Origin: Rhizoclosmatium globosum
Lineage: Eukaryota; Chytridiomycota; Chytridiomycetes; Chytridiales; Chytriomycetaceae
Assembly (NCBI GenBank): GCA_002104985.1
Contig: MCGO01000110.1
Coordinates: 62,001 to 126,000 of the forward strand
Length of the DNA: 64,000 nt
Reading direction: 5' to 3'
Shown here: in pieces, positions 44,903-57,548 of the stretch
Layout of the letters: the number at the start of each line of letters is the position of its first letter
Numbering within the stretch: position 1 is the first letter of the stretch
Notes under the pieces: model-generated
The model's input: the letters and a program-made list of their open reading frames with translations, nothing else
What the model was told of the DNA's origin: nothing
The model's database searches: none
Made by a program: the position numbers and the translations under genes

Positions 44903-47664
44903 TCAGTCTTCATCAGACTCATACACATCCAAGAGTTCCTTGACTCGCAGTTGCGACAACTCAGCAACAATCGTCTTCAATCCACTGATTCCTTCCTCCA
45001 AACTACCTCCTTCGTTATAATAAAAATCCATTGACGGATACTCGGGCAGCTCCGGTGCAGCTCCCAACGGAATCTCCAACCCATTCCCAGTAATATTCAA
45101 CAAACTCAACTTCATTTCATGATCGGTCAGTTCCAGAATCAGTTTCGCTGTTTCCTTGGTTCCAATGTTCTTGTCAAGAAGCATATTGAATCCATCGACC
45201 CACTCGGAATACTGGGTTGTATTTGCACAAGCGAAATCTGCGAGTGATGTATTGTTTGTGGCTGCGGCTGTTGCAGCTGCAGTGGTGGTTGGCGACGAAT
45301 AGGGATCATCAGAGTGCGACGACGTAGTGATTGAAAAGATTAGGGACGAAGGGAAATCAATCGCATTCGATCTCTTGTTGTTCCTATCTTTAAAGAGCGG
45401 AGATGAGAGGCCTGTCAAGATGTCCGTAATGTTCGAAATTTCAACTTGAGATGAAACACGTAAGTTACAACGGAGCACCACACAAAGTAAGGACACTTAC
45501 TCTTGTGAGGCAATGCACTCAATGGTGGTGCCGATCGTGGCTGATTGAATTCCCCATAATGAAGAGATTGGCGATTCGGGTTCAAACGATAATATCTAAC
45601 GACACCCTTTGCACGACCTTTCTCTTTTGCTGACATGACAGGAAACCAAGCTCCGTTGACTAAACAACCAATTCTCTGCTGCTTGATGAATTCATAGTTA
45701 CGTTCGTACAGTTTTTCACGTAAATGACTAATAAACTAATAAAAAACTAACCGAAACGGCCACTTTGTGAGGAGCACTTCGTCATTATTGAATTCCTTCA
45801 ACTGTCTTTCTTTCATGACGCTGTAAGTCGTTGATAGCATTTCCCGCTCAAAGCTACTGAATTCAGTGGCATTGTTGTTAATGCAGTGCTTAAAATGCGA
45901 TCGCAACGTAGCTCCAACTCGATTCACATCATCTCCAACACTTTGAGCTTCCATTTCTAACCAAAGCCTGAAAAAGAGCCGTAAAGCGACAGTATACACC
46001 TTCTCGAATTCAAGGAGAAACGGCTGGATTGCAGTATTTGTAGTATCTGTGATTTAAAAGATGTGAGTGGCGTTGAAGGGACTGCAACGAAAAGGAGAAA
46101 AAAATTGGTGGGAAGCACTCACAGCCTGTAGATATCTCCCAATGATCACATAACACCTCGAGAACTTCCACAGAAGATCTGCCAAAGGGGCATCGCTTCT
46201 CAACTGGCTTCACACTTTGGTCAGACACAAACGTGGCAAAGTAGGAAGGATCCGAAAGAGCAAACGTTCGGATCATTTCCAGTCCGAGAACACCGACTCG
46301 AGAAAACTCTTTCTTTGGAGTGTCTGACTGTGTAGGGATAGGTGTTTATAGCTTTTTTCAATTTTATCAGCAACCAACCTCAAAACCAAGCTTTCGCCAC
46401 TTGAATGCACCAGATGAATCCGGTTCCAATCCGGCTGTTCTCCATACTTCCATTAAATACTGCTCATGATCTGACCCAGCGGCAACAGAGACCGGCATCC
46501 GCTTTCGTCTGTTCCACTCCTTCACCAGTAAACGCTGAAACTCCACAATCAGCCTACGCAACTCTTCAACATCCGGATCATCATTGAGCTGGTTTACGAC
46601 GGTGATCAAGGTGGCTCTAAGGGAAAGGGATTCCAAGGCATTGAAAATATTTGAAACGCCCGATTTACGAACAGTTTCCAAGGATTTATGAAGGAGAGCA
46701 TTTATCAGACTGAGAGATGTGATTTGCATTGTCAAGTCTGTGGATGCGAGTCGTTCAAGTAGAGTTGGGAAGAATGCAGGTTGAAGACTGATGTATGAAT
46801 CGATTATGATAAATAAGCGGGTCTGTTTTGAGGTTGATGCTGCTGTGACTGTTGTTGAAGGATCTGGAGATATGAGGCGAATGATGACTGCTGTTGCTGG
46901 ACGGCAAATGTTGATGTGACTTTCCCTTTGAATGATTGTGAGCAGATTGTTCACGAATCCGGCAGTGAAGACGGTTATGACCTCAGGCTCATTGTTGTGT
47001 TCCAAAAGGTTCTGCAGTGAGGTCCTTCGAAGTGAAATTGTCAATAAGAGGATGAGCAAAAGTTCAAAACCCACATTGCAAACGACAGAGCATTCCCTTT
47101 AGACAGAGTTATTATTTGCTGAAGTTTCTGTATTCCATTTCTTGACATAAACTCATCAAAGAAGTCTGGGTCCTAGTTGGGATGGTTACGTCAGATAGAA
47201 ATCAAAGATGGTTGCACCTTGATGCACTTTTGCAGATTGAACAGGGCGCCCTTCATCACATCGTCTTCCGGACTCGCCATGTCACTCAAAAGTTTTTCAG
47301 CGAGAAACGACGGCGACAGAACGAGAACGAGCGGCGATCCAGCTTTAACGAGCGAATAAGTCGGCGGCACAGCACTTTAGTCACACACACACACACACAC
47401 ACCTCTTAGCGCAGCACCAAGGCCCTGTGTTCATAAACAGTGTTAGTGTTAATGTACTTGTTTAATCTAGTTTCGAGTAGCTCGTCGTACCGCGTTGTCC
47501 CGCACAGCACCAAACTTGGTTCGCAGCGAATACTTTCCCGCACTCGCTGTCGCCCCGAATCGCTGCACAATGTCATTTATCGTCAGTGAGAGAGGCCGGG
47601 CCACGTTGATGGACAGTTCCACTTGCTCTCCTGTCGACTCAAGTGTGACTTTGATGTTCGGCAT
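44903..47664 (-). CDS. ELMO-family protein (Rac-GEF partner)
   Basis: Seven exons from ATG 47280 (47280-47218, 47172-47075, 47024-46379, 46327-46123, 46046-45752, 45727-45501, 45444-44903) join to exactly 692 codons. They carry the armadillo part (DPDFFDEFMSRNGIQKLQQI), the ELMO domain (SRVGVLGLEMIRTFAL, RCPFGRSSVEVLEVLCDHW, FFRLWLEMEAQSVGDD), and a PH-like C-terminus with CANTTQYSEWVDGFNML. Coding sense continues upstream of 47280 (AGSPLVLVLSPSFLAEKLLSD). A ubiquitin-like exon at 47664-47511 (MPNIKVTLESTGEQVELSIN) would join at 47342 through a weak GTGCTG donor, adding 72 codons in frame. ELMO binds DOCK-type GEFs to activate Rac in actin remodelling. Confidence 0.85.
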
Positions 47665-47696
47665 TTTAGGGAACGAAATAAAGATGGGAAAAAAAT

Positions 47697-50600
47697 CTAA
47701 TACAGATTCTTGCTTTTCAAAACAAAGTATGAGATACTCCGATACACAAGGAAACATATGATGAGCCCCAGAAGATTTAGTGCAAACGAATAGTCTGACG
47801 TTGGAAATCCAAGAAGCTTCAACACATCTTCACCTGTACGAAAGAGACAAGAAGTCGATGAAGAATCACATGAGTAAGAAACAGATAGCACAAATTCCTT
47901 GGCTGCGAGAACGCGCGCGACATATCGGAGAGGCGATACGTAATTAATCCAGTCCATGAAAATAGGCATTTTGAAGCTATTTGTTATGCATCAGTTATTC
48001 AATAACTCAAAGACATGGATATGTACCTGAAGAAGCCGCTCATTTGAAGAAAGATGACCATAAGCAAACTTGAAATTTGGGCTGCGAAACCTGGCTCTGA
48101 AAAATACGTGCAAACCGCCATTCCTATGCTATCCCCAATAGACAGATTCAAGATTGTGACTAGCACAACATATCCGACGTTGATTTGGAGTCCAACGGAA
48201 TAGACAATCAATATCGATGTTAAAGAAGCTCCAATAAAATCAAGAACCAGCTCCAGACTAATGTATGCCAATAGGAATGATTCTACAGTAGAGGTTCCGT
48301 CTTCTTGCTCAAAGCGAAACATGGCAAGTTCTCGTGGAAATATACTCAGGCAGCCTACTTGTCCATTAAATATCATGGTACACAATCCAACCTTGAAATG
48401 ACGTTAATCTTAAACGATGATAAACGAGTGGACAATACCAGAGCTCCGATTCTTGTTAACGCACCCGCCTGACTGAAAGGTGTATTCACGTAGAATATAA
48501 CCATTAAAATACCAGAAATAACAGGATTTAATATCCTTGCAATCAAGAAGTCTGGCTGTCGACGTAAATTCAACATACTTCGCGAAATGAGCAAAGGGTA
48601 CAGATGGATCAAAGTCTTTTCAAATGATTTTGTGTCGATTGGTATGTTTGTTGACATATTATCAATTTGATCTAGACTTGGCTGCCAAGCTTGGACAATT
48701 GCTTCAATACGACGCGAACTCGACTCTTCAAATTCCTTTGTGCGGAAATCAATAGACATGATATCAAGAGCTGCATCACATACATTCTCGGTTTCGGAGA
48801 TCGTGTATCCCTGGTGTTGGAGATGTGGGACCAAAGCCTCTTGGCTGCCTGAAAACGCAACTCGACCACCGCGTGCTAATAACAATACACGATCAAAAAG
48901 TGGGAAAATATCAGATCGCGGTTGATGGATCGTGCAAATGACTGTGCGTCCACTAGCAGCAAGGGATTTCAGAGTTAAAATCATATTTTTTGCTGAGGCA
49001 GCGTCCAGTCCCTAATTTTTGCGTTTATAAGCTTATAACTACGTTCAAAATAAATCTTACGGAAGTCGGTTCATCCAACAATAACACACTGGGATCAATC
49101 AACAACGCCAACCCCACTGACAACCTTCTCTTCTGTCCTCCAGAGAGTCCTTTGGTACGTTCACCACCGACAATAGTGTCGGCACATTCTTTCAATCCTA
49201 ATTCCACCATTACATCTTCAGCCCGTCGTAGCTTCCTTTGCTTTGACCATGAATTCGGAAGGCGCATTAACGCCGCATAGACTAAAGTTTCTCGTGTTGT
49301 TAAGCCCGGGAGGAGATGAGAGTTGTCTTGTCGAACACTTGCGATGATTTGTTGGCTAAAACTTGGGTCATACTCATGACCGTTGAACAGAATTGATCCG
49401 CTGATTTCAGCAGTTTGGTTTGGCGCGAGGGAATTTCTTGTTCTTCCGTGTAATAAATTGAGAAGTGTTGTCTTCCCTGCTCCAGACGAGCCTATAATCG
49501 CAGTGAGTTGGCCCGGAGAAAACGTTACAGTCACAGATTGAAGAAGCGGTTTCAAGGTATATTCAGGTTTGAGAGAAAATGCGTATTTTCTTGATTTTAA
49601 AGACACAGCGGCGTTCGTTAACTGAAGCGTCACTGGAATCCGTTCAGTCACAATTGCTTCCATTTCGATTGATGTGGCGACGGCATTCCATATAGCCCCT
49701 TTCGAATTCTCCTTGCGTTTTAAGGGTTTTGAAATAAGTCCTGCAGGCTTGTCAAGAACTTTCACGGGAAAAACATGGAGAATAAGGGCAGCTAGAAGCA
49801 GCAAAGCTGCTAATTCACTCCAGAGCGCACTGATTGGAATGATGTAGTCGTTATTAAATCCTGAACCCACAATCAGATTGTTTCCGTCACAAATGGTACT
49901 GTTATCGTTCGCGGGAACTCCTGGACATATGTATCGATGGTCCCCAAATTCATTGACCATTAATAAATTGAGACCTCGACTGATATAATTAATATGGTGA
50001 ATCCATTTAACAGACGTTGGTAAGTTCCCGATAGGAAGGAAGAAACCAGATGAATAGCCAAACAGATTAAAAATAAGTTGAGTCAAAAGAGACGCGAGGG
50101 AAAAGTCTCGAGTGATACTGATGGCTACAAATGAGAGTGCCATGTTTAGCCATTGCTGAATAACATTATTCATGGTAAAGATGAAGAAATGGAATCCAAA
50201 ATCGTCGGTTCGCATAGATGCCATAAAATACTGTTTTAAATAAGCTCTAGTGTAGATATCATGGTAAACTTACAACTAACAAGGAGAAGATGACGGAAAG
50301 TATGGCATATACAAAGAAGTGAACAGAACACCAAGCAATCAGGTATGCTGGAGCACTGTACATTTTGTCCAACCGCTCACGATCGAATACTTTCATTCTA
50401 TTTGTGTATGTTTAACTAATTGAAGGATAATACCGAAACTCACTCATTCACCAACTTAAAAGTCATGAAATTGAGGACCAAAACGGCTCGAAGCGCATTG
50501 CATGTGTTTAAAACAGCCTTTCGAGACAGTATTCCCGTTGGATTCTCTTCAGGATGAAAATATATCACTCCCAATACTATTCCAATGAGAAAGGCTTCCA

Positions 50601-51798
50601 GGAACGCACCCCAAAGAGTCAGTTTATCATGTTTAAGATTCAAAAGCATTCTCTGTATTAGTATTGACGTCTGTTCTGTGAATCCTGCTCCATCAGCCTT
50701 GTTAATGTGTGGTATTGGTCTAGATTCCACAGTGTCAGAAACACGGACTTCAGTCACACGAGTCCAAGCTAAAATGATCGCTTCAACTCTCACTAATGAA
50801 TCTTTTTCAGACTCTTCGTCTCGATCATCCACAGCGACAACGTCAATCAGAAAATCAGCAGGATTGATCGAAACTGGAATATAATGACCAATCGATTCAA
50901 AATACGGAAGAGCTGAAACTGGTGCACCAGCGAAAGCGAGTCTTCCGCCACGACTGAGCAACGCAACTTGATCTAGAGCAAAAAAGATTTCCGATCGTGG
51001 TTGGTGTATTGAAAGAATAACAGTTCGTTTTGATGAATGCGCCAGTGATACCAGCATATCAATAATTGATTGTGCTGAGAATGCGTCAAGACCTGACGTT
51101 GGTTCATCCAAAATGATCACGGATGGGTTCAACAAAAGTTGGACAGCAACTCTGAATAGATAACCAATAAACAGGCTTTATAATTTGAAAACACTTACGA
51201 AACTCGCCGCTTCTCTCCTCCTGATATCCCTTTTCGCCAAGAATCGCCAATGATTAAGTCAGAACAATCCACAAGTCCCACTTGAGCAATAACAGTCTCA
51301 ACTGTTGCACACTTTTCAGATATTTTCATAGTCTTGGGCAGTTTAAGTCTTGCAGCGAATCTCAAAGTTTCGCGGACTGTGAGGTATGGAATAAGAGAGT
51401 CTTGTTGGGGAACAAACGCAACCAATCCCCGTTCTTGGAATGGCTTTGGAGAGTTTCCGTTGAATAAGACATTTCCATTAACATCAAGTCCCACGGCTTT
51501 ACCAGCCAACACACTCAAAAGTGTTGTTTTACCACTACCAGAAGCTCCCTTTTGAGAGTTAAAAATGTTACGCACTATCAAACTCGATTACCATAATTCC
51601 CAGTACAGTTCCAGCGGGCACATTGATACTGATGTCCTGTAAGATGTGCAACTTTCGTTGGCTTGAAGTAATAGAGACGGTAAGGTCGCGCACTATGAAA
51701 CCAATTGGATATTGAGTAGCACTGGATAATACGTTTGATGCAGCTGCAACAGAGTCTAGAATGTAGCTATTGTGTGCTTGCGGTGATGTAAGTAGCAA
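47697..51798 (-). CDS. full-length ABCG-type transporter, (NBD-TMD)2, start codon unclear
   Basis: Eight exons (51798-51592, 51548-51199, 51151-50444, 50397-50274, 50230-49061, 49011-48439, 48391-48027, 47976-47697) join to 1259 codons. NBD1: GASGSGKTTLL across the first splice, signature ISGGEKRRVS, Walker B VIILDEPTSGLD. NBD2: GSSGAGKTTLL, LSGGQKRRLS, VLLLDEPTSGLD. Each is followed by a membrane domain with ABCG-type helices. The NBD-first order in both halves resembles the yeast YOL075C type. No ATG heads the first exon; the reading frame opens with TTG after a TGA, and the site aligned to the paralogue ATG reads ATC. Substrate unknown. Confidence 0.88.
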
Positions 51799-51899
51799 TG
51801 ATGCGGTTGGTCAAAACAGTTCGAGAATTTGAAAATTTGGGGCCAAAAAGAATAGGCTTTCCATCGGAGGTCCGCACCAGGGTTCGGTGACTCCAATTT

Positions 51900-52717
51900 G
51901 AATGTTGAGCCGTTTGAAATATATCCACGATTTACTGATGGCTAATAATGAAAGCGTCATATTCAACCTTCATTATTCATGGCAATATGAAAAGATTTAT
52001 TTTTGATTGGCTCATATAAATGACACTTTCTCTGACTCCTCTACACCCACAATATCAATGAAAAACCCGCAGGATTGAGTCTAGATAACGAAAAAAAGGC
52101 AAAAGAATTTGAAAGCACTTACGAAACTCGCCATATCCCTTTTCCTGAAGAATCGCCAATCATTGAGTTATAAGTCCCACTTGAGCAATAACAGTCTCAA
52201 CCGTTGCATACATTTACGGTATCTCCATAGATTTGGGCAGTTTAAGACTTGCCGCGAATCTCAAAGTTTCGCGAACTGTAAGATATGGAATGAGATAGTC
52301 TTATTCGGGAACAAACGCTACCAATCCCAGTTCTTGGTATGGCTTTGAAGAGTTTTCGTTGAATAAGACGTCTCCTGTGATATCAAGTCTGAGGATTTGC
52401 CAGCGAACACATTCAAGAAGGTTGTTTTGCCGCTTCCGGAGAATCCCTTTTGAGAGTTGATTGAGATCAGCTGTTGTACTTTCTCGCTCAATAACCATGA
52501 TCCCAAGTACAGATCCAGCGGCCACATTGATGCTGATGTCATGTAAGACGTGGATCTTTCGCTGGCTTGAAGAAATCGAGACGTTGAGGTTTCGTGCTGT
52601 GATGCCAATTGGATTCCGATCAGCAGCTGTCGATATTTTGAATGCGGAGGAGGTTGAGCTGTTTCTGTGGCGTGTCTCTGATTGTGGCGGACTTGTTAGG
52701 AACGACGTGGCTATCAT
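51900..52717 (-). pseudogene. decayed tandem copy of the ABCG transporter, 5' region
   Basis: Reading from an ATG at 52717, the first 70 codons match the neighbour exon 1 (ISSSQRKIHVLHDISINV against ITSSQRKLHILQDISINV). Pieces of NBD1 follow up to an in-frame stop. Further on, fragments match neighbour positions about 51190-51430, 50835-50880 and 50110-50180, with large internal deletions and frame breaks. Confidence 0.7.
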
Positions 52718-52775
52718 TTGAAAGTATTAATTGGAGTAAAACGTGGCTGGAATCCTTCCAAAAATCACTCTTTGA

Positions 52776-53885
52776 ATGGACCAAGCACTACCTGAAACAC
52801 TTGCGCACATTGCACTCTTTCTTGCAGATGGATCAATTGACGGGGTCCGGATGCTGCTTACCTTAGCCTCTGTGAACCACAACGTGCGGGATGTGGTGTT
52901 GGTGAACACTGTTTGGCGCCACCACTTCCTGGCAATGTTCGATGTGCCAGACTCCACTGATCTCTACTCGGATCCTTTTGGCTTGCTGAAATCCAGATGG
53001 CTGAATCTGAGAGCCAACAACCTGGAAACGCTACACACATTAGTGGCAGAACATCACAAGCGAAACATGACCCACTTGGAAAGAGTGGACGAGTGTCTCT
53101 TGCAGCCCGAAGTATTTTTCGAAACTATGTATGTTCATTCATCGCGAATTGAGTTCTTGTTACGTGTTTTAGTCCACTGTGTTGTTGCAAACTATCACCG
53201 TAAACAAGAAATGGCAGCTCCTATGTTAGAATTGTTTTACGAAGTTGGCTCAATGCTCGGCAGTCAAGCGCGGAATGATATTTTGGATGAAGACTTCAAG
53301 TTTGTTCCACCTGGAACAGTTTCTGATCAGCGACCTATCAAGGTATACTTCTTACAAGCAGTGTTGATGGTCCTTCTTCCTTTGGAAACAGCACCTGATG
53401 GCGCTCCAAACAAAGTTTTGTTTGATTCTCCAAAACTCAGCCTCAGAGAGTGGAATCAACTTCAAGTGGATGACCCTCACAAATTTTGGAAGCACTTGAT
53501 TCCTGGAAAATGGACGGGGTTTTATGCAGACTACCGAATTGGTCTTGATCGCGCTGAATTCAACGAACTGTTTCCAATCTGTGATGGTCCAATGCGAGAC
53601 TTGGTTCTCGATTGGACAACTGAAACAAAGGAGGCATTTGTCACTGATTCCGAAGAGGTAAATCTTCACGAGTTTCCATCAACATTATACTTCACGGGGG
53701 AAGGAAAGGATGACGTGAACGAATTCAGTGTTACTGGAAGGATTGACGTTGCTAATCGTAATGTACTCTTTAGCAAAGAATACGCAACCTTTGGTTGGCA
53801 GTATAAAGGTACTCTGAACGAATTTGGAATCGCAGGAGTTTGGGGTGAAGGGGCTGGAATGTTCTTGTTATGGAAGGCCCAATAA
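52776..53885 (+). CDS. F-box-like protein
   Basis: 369 residues, intronless. The N-terminal 50 residues fit an F-box (LPETLAHIALFLADGSIDGV, LASVNHNVRDVVLVNTVWRH). The centre is helical. The C-terminal 110 residues are strand-rich (GKWTGFYADYR, LYFTGEGKDDVNEFSVTGRID, FGWQYKGTLNEFGIAGVWGEG), a pattern seen in F-box proteins with beta-sandwich or lipocalin-like substrate domains. Probably an SCF ubiquitin-ligase substrate adaptor (inference). Its last 16 bases overlap the next gene model. Confidence 0.65.
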   Translation: MDQALPETLAHIALFLADGSIDGVRMLLTLASVNHNVRDVVLVNTVWRHHFLAMFDVPDSTDLYSDPFGLLKSRWLNLRANNLETLHTLVAEHHKRNMTHLERVDECLLQPEVFFETMYVHSSRIEFLLRVLVHCVVANYHRKQEMAAPMLELFYEVGSMLGSQARNDILDEDFKFVPPGTVSDQRPIKVYFLQAVLMVLLPLETAPDGAPNKVLFDSPKLSLREWNQLQVDDPHKFWKHLIPGKWTGFYADYRIGLDRAEFNELFPICDGPMRDLVLDWTTETKEAFVTDSEEVNLHEFPSTLYFTGEGKDDVNEFSVTGRIDVANRNVLFSKEYATFGWQYKGTLNEFGIAGVWGEGAGMFLLWKAQ

Positions 53886-55019
53886 ATACTCCTGCAGAAA
53901 CCAACTCACCTCATTACGTCGATGTCAAACTCAGCACAGAGTACATCAATCAACTGATACAGACAAGTAATTCTGGGATTATAGTGGTTTCATTCTCTGC
54001 CATTCCAACAGTGAGTTTCTGTTTCATTGTGAGCTTGAAACTGATATCACTTTGCTCAGGGCTGGAACAACAGGGCTATCAAAGTCACAACCTCAGCCAA
54101 TGAAGTATACTTACTGCGTCTCTCAAGTGCAAAGTCCTGGCCACGATCCAAAATCGAGAACGAAGTTGCATCACTTAAGTTCATCACAAAGGAAATCCCA
54201 ACCCTTCGTACGCCGTCCATTTTGTCTTTTGGATTCGATTTTCACACCGAAGAAAACCCAAATAAGGTGCATTGGCTTCTGATGGAATTCATAGATGGTG
54301 ATATGCTTGAAGGAGTGTGGCGAAGTCTTTCAACCACAAACAAGATGGCGATTCTTGATGAGATTCGTGAGAATGTGAAGGCTCTCCAGTCAAAGACTTT
54401 TACGTCAATTGGAGGTTGGAAGCTCGCCGACAATGAAACACCTGTTCTTGGAGAATATTGGTCTGGAAACTCCTTTTATGAGTCAGAAGTGGACTTTCTC
54501 ATTAAGGAACTCGACGCCAATCTCAAAAGCGTTAAATCCATGGAATCATCATCGTCTGATTTGAAGGATGCAATTGAAGGCATTGCGGCTCTGCGCTACG
54601 ATATATTATGTGCGTTGCAGGCACTGACTCCTGCCCCAGTTGTTCTATTCCATGGAGATTTCGCTTTTAGAAACATTATCGTCAAGAAGGACATTGAAAC
54701 GGATCAGTTTTCTTTGGCGGCTATTCTGGATTGGGAATGGTGTGGAACGCGTCCTCTCTGGCTTGATTGGATTGGGGATTGGCTGGAAGAAGATACGGCT
54801 GAAGATGAACTCGAAAACAAGTGGATTCGTTCGGAAATGAAACGCGATGGATTTCCTATTTTTGAGAACTTGGATGGGTTTAAACTGCGTTCTGTTGTGT
54901 ATGACCTTACAGATTCGATTGCCGCATGGAGGCTGGAAGGAGATGACATTTCTCGCGCTGTTAAACGGATTGGACGTATTTTAGAGGAGGCTAAGGATAT
55001 TCTGAAGGGACAGCAATAA
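53870..55019 (+). CDS. aminoglycoside-phosphotransferase-like small-molecule kinase
   Basis: Exons 53870-54010 and 54060-55019 (49-nt intron) join to 366 residues. The N-lobe contains AIKVTTSANEVYLLRLS and an invariant-type Glu in KIENEVASLKF. The hinge region LLMEFIDGDML is typical. The catalytic loop is LFHGDFAFRNIIV (HGDxxxxN) and the metal site is AAILDWEWCG. This is the APH/choline-kinase fold, which in fungi phosphorylates small molecules; the substrate is unknown. The ATG at 53870 lies within the preceding F-box gene, so transcripts would overlap or the start may be later. Confidence 0.8.
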
Positions 55020-55048
55020 ACTTAAACTGACAATTTTCGTCAATCTGA

Positions 55049-57463
55049 ATGGACAGCATAGGCAATGAAGCCGTCGATGACACAATCATAGTCTTTGAAT
55101 ATAGTCGTTCTTCCACGGAAGAGCCGTGTCAATTGGTGGAAGCACAGTTTGATAGTTTGACAAACCTTCCGTTGATCAGTGAACAGCTTTCAACAAACCA
55201 GTATACCAAGCAGCTTCCAATCGAGCTTTGGATATACATACTCCAATATGTCTCAAATCCAACTCAGCTGGTGATGATTAACCGAGCGATGGCCTATTCT
55301 GCTTTCACGATCTTCTCAACTGACGAACCTCCAAAAACTCCTTTGACAATACAAGCACAATACCTCATATCTAGGTGAGTAATTTGATTCTTTTTGTACA
55401 TCTAAAGTGGATCACTGAGTAGATATGGTATGGAAAAGGCACTTGAAATTGCCTGCAGGTACAACTTCTTTACACGAGGGAACTCAGCGATCACGCCTCC
55501 CACTTCCCCGCTTCAACCACTACCTCCAGTTCCTTTACGTGGACAGTGTCAATTTTGTGAATCGTACTACAAACTCCAGACTCAACTTGCATTGAAGGAA
55601 AGCAAACAGTGGTTTCGCGGAACCAGACGACGCGGAAAAAAGATATGGTTGCAGTGCTGGAAATACGGGCAGCTCGTATTTGGGTTTTTTGCATGGCTGT
55701 ATATGTCGATCGCCTCTCTTTATTTGGGACTGTGTTGTCCATCGCAACAACAACGAGTTGAATATCTGAAAATGAGGAAAGCTGAGATTGGAAGCCAAAA
55801 AACGCTCAATGAAGTTGTTATTGTAGCAACGAAGCAGATGGAATGTCAAGAAGTGACCGAGAATCATGATGCCGTTGATTTAGCGCTAAGCTCTGTCGAC
55901 GTATCGACGCCATGTAGATTGGAAAAGCGACAAATACAGCTTTTTAAGACGTTGTTGGCTTTGGGTGCAACGTTCGACTCAGTGAAACCGGTCATCAAAT
56001 TCGCTGCAACAGCTGGGCATTTGAACTTATTGACTGTCATCATTGATTCAATGCCCAAAGAAAGTGTGAGAAATTCTAGAGACTCTGAAGAAGATATTAC
56101 GCCTTCATCTTGGATGCTAAAAGGCGAATTGTTGGCGGAAGCCGTTCGTCGTAAAAACTATCGCCTCTTGATTCATTTATGCGAACAAGGTGCAGCTACA
56201 CCCGAAAACAAATGTTTCCGCGCTTTAGAGCAATCTGTTGAGTTGCGTGATACTCGAGCCATGCAAATTCTTATAAATGCGGGGGCTAAAATCAATCCTT
56301 CCCGAGGAAATGAGGATGACGAGGAAAACAATGAGAGTACGCTATTAATAACGAAATTACGTATTGCGATGATTCGTCGTGCTTTTGGGAAGCCCATTCG
56401 TGACGGAAACACGACACAACTGTTGTTGGAAGGATTGATACGCGCTCACCAATGTACGACGCAAGCTGCGTTTGTGGAATATGCAGAAACTTTCTTGGTT
56501 CCGATTTTGGTTGAAATAGGGTCTCCGGCATTACTGAGGGCACTATGGGAACGAGGTATTGACCTGGATATGAATGAGAGTATGCCGTTGTTCTTCTCAA
56601 TCGTATGTGGTCATTGGAGAGTTGTGCGATTTCTCACCCACGAAGTTGCAACAATACGTATCCGAGACTTGGAAGAGGAAAGGAAAAGACTCAAAAGCAA
56701 ATGGCGACAACGAAAGAAAACGCGAGGGAGCTTTTTGGTTGAGTTGATTTGCGTGTGGTTTAAACTCAAATTGACGAGAAAGTCGTCAAACCAGTCTCGC
56801 GTAGTTCCTGATCGAATGAATGCTTCATCTGTTACGTTTGTTCCAATGGAGTCGAATGCTACCCTTGTAGAGGACGACCCGGTGGAAATCGATATTGAAC
56901 GAAGAAAGCCCCCTTTTTATACACCTGAACGAGGTATACGGCGATTTCGAAATATCCGCTTTCGAGGAATTTTGCGGCCACGTCGAATTATTCTCCTTGT
57001 ATTCATCATCGTTCTACATATTTCGATCTTGAGCTGGTTCTTTTATAACTTGACCATAGTTATGATGGCTGTAGTGTGTTACATCCAAAACAAGAAATCG
57101 ATTGGATCAGTGTATTACGTGCCAAAATACAAATATTATACTGATGCGTATGGGGGATATTATGTCACGCAATATTCATACTACTACTCTGCGGACAACT
57201 CTTTGGATCCGTCGTATCAATATGAGTCTGGAGTTGTCTACATATCTGGTCATTGTGCTTCCCAACTTGGAACTAACGTGCTGGACTCTGACTATTGGTT
57301 CAAAAACGGATCCATACTATTCATTCTTCTGATTGCAGTATTTATTGCAGAGAGGACAATGCCGTTATATGGAATAATTCTTTCATTGCTTGATGTTTTC
57401 AACTGGCTTCTGAAGAAAGCCTTGCTTACCAAAATAGTGGAAACGAAAAGAAATTCAAACTAA
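55049..57463 (+). CDS. F-box/ankyrin-like membrane protein
   Basis: Exons 55049-55374 and 55423-57463 (48-nt intron) join to 788 residues. An F-box-like stretch (LPIELWIYILQYVSNPTQLVMINRAM) lies at about 51-80, given here as its start LPIELWIYILQY. A first membrane segment (FGFFAWLYMSIASLYLGL) follows. Ankyrin-type pairs lie at about 290-530 (KTLLALGATFDSVKPVIKFA, IHLCEQGAATPEN, ILINAGAKINP). A basic linker leads to a C-terminal membrane part (RIILLVFIIVLHISILSWFF; SILFILLIAVFIAE) with a Tyr-rich loop between. I do not recognise the family. Confidence 0.65.
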
Positions 57464-57548
57464 GGATTATAGACATTTATATATGTTGAATAAAGGTTCA
57501 TCACGTGCTAGATTCTCATAGCAATCTACAGCAGTCCATCAGTCATAC

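Noticed and set aside
47381..47402. (CA)n run as a possible functional repeat
   Set aside because: Ordinary dinucleotide microsatellite inside the putative ELMO intron.
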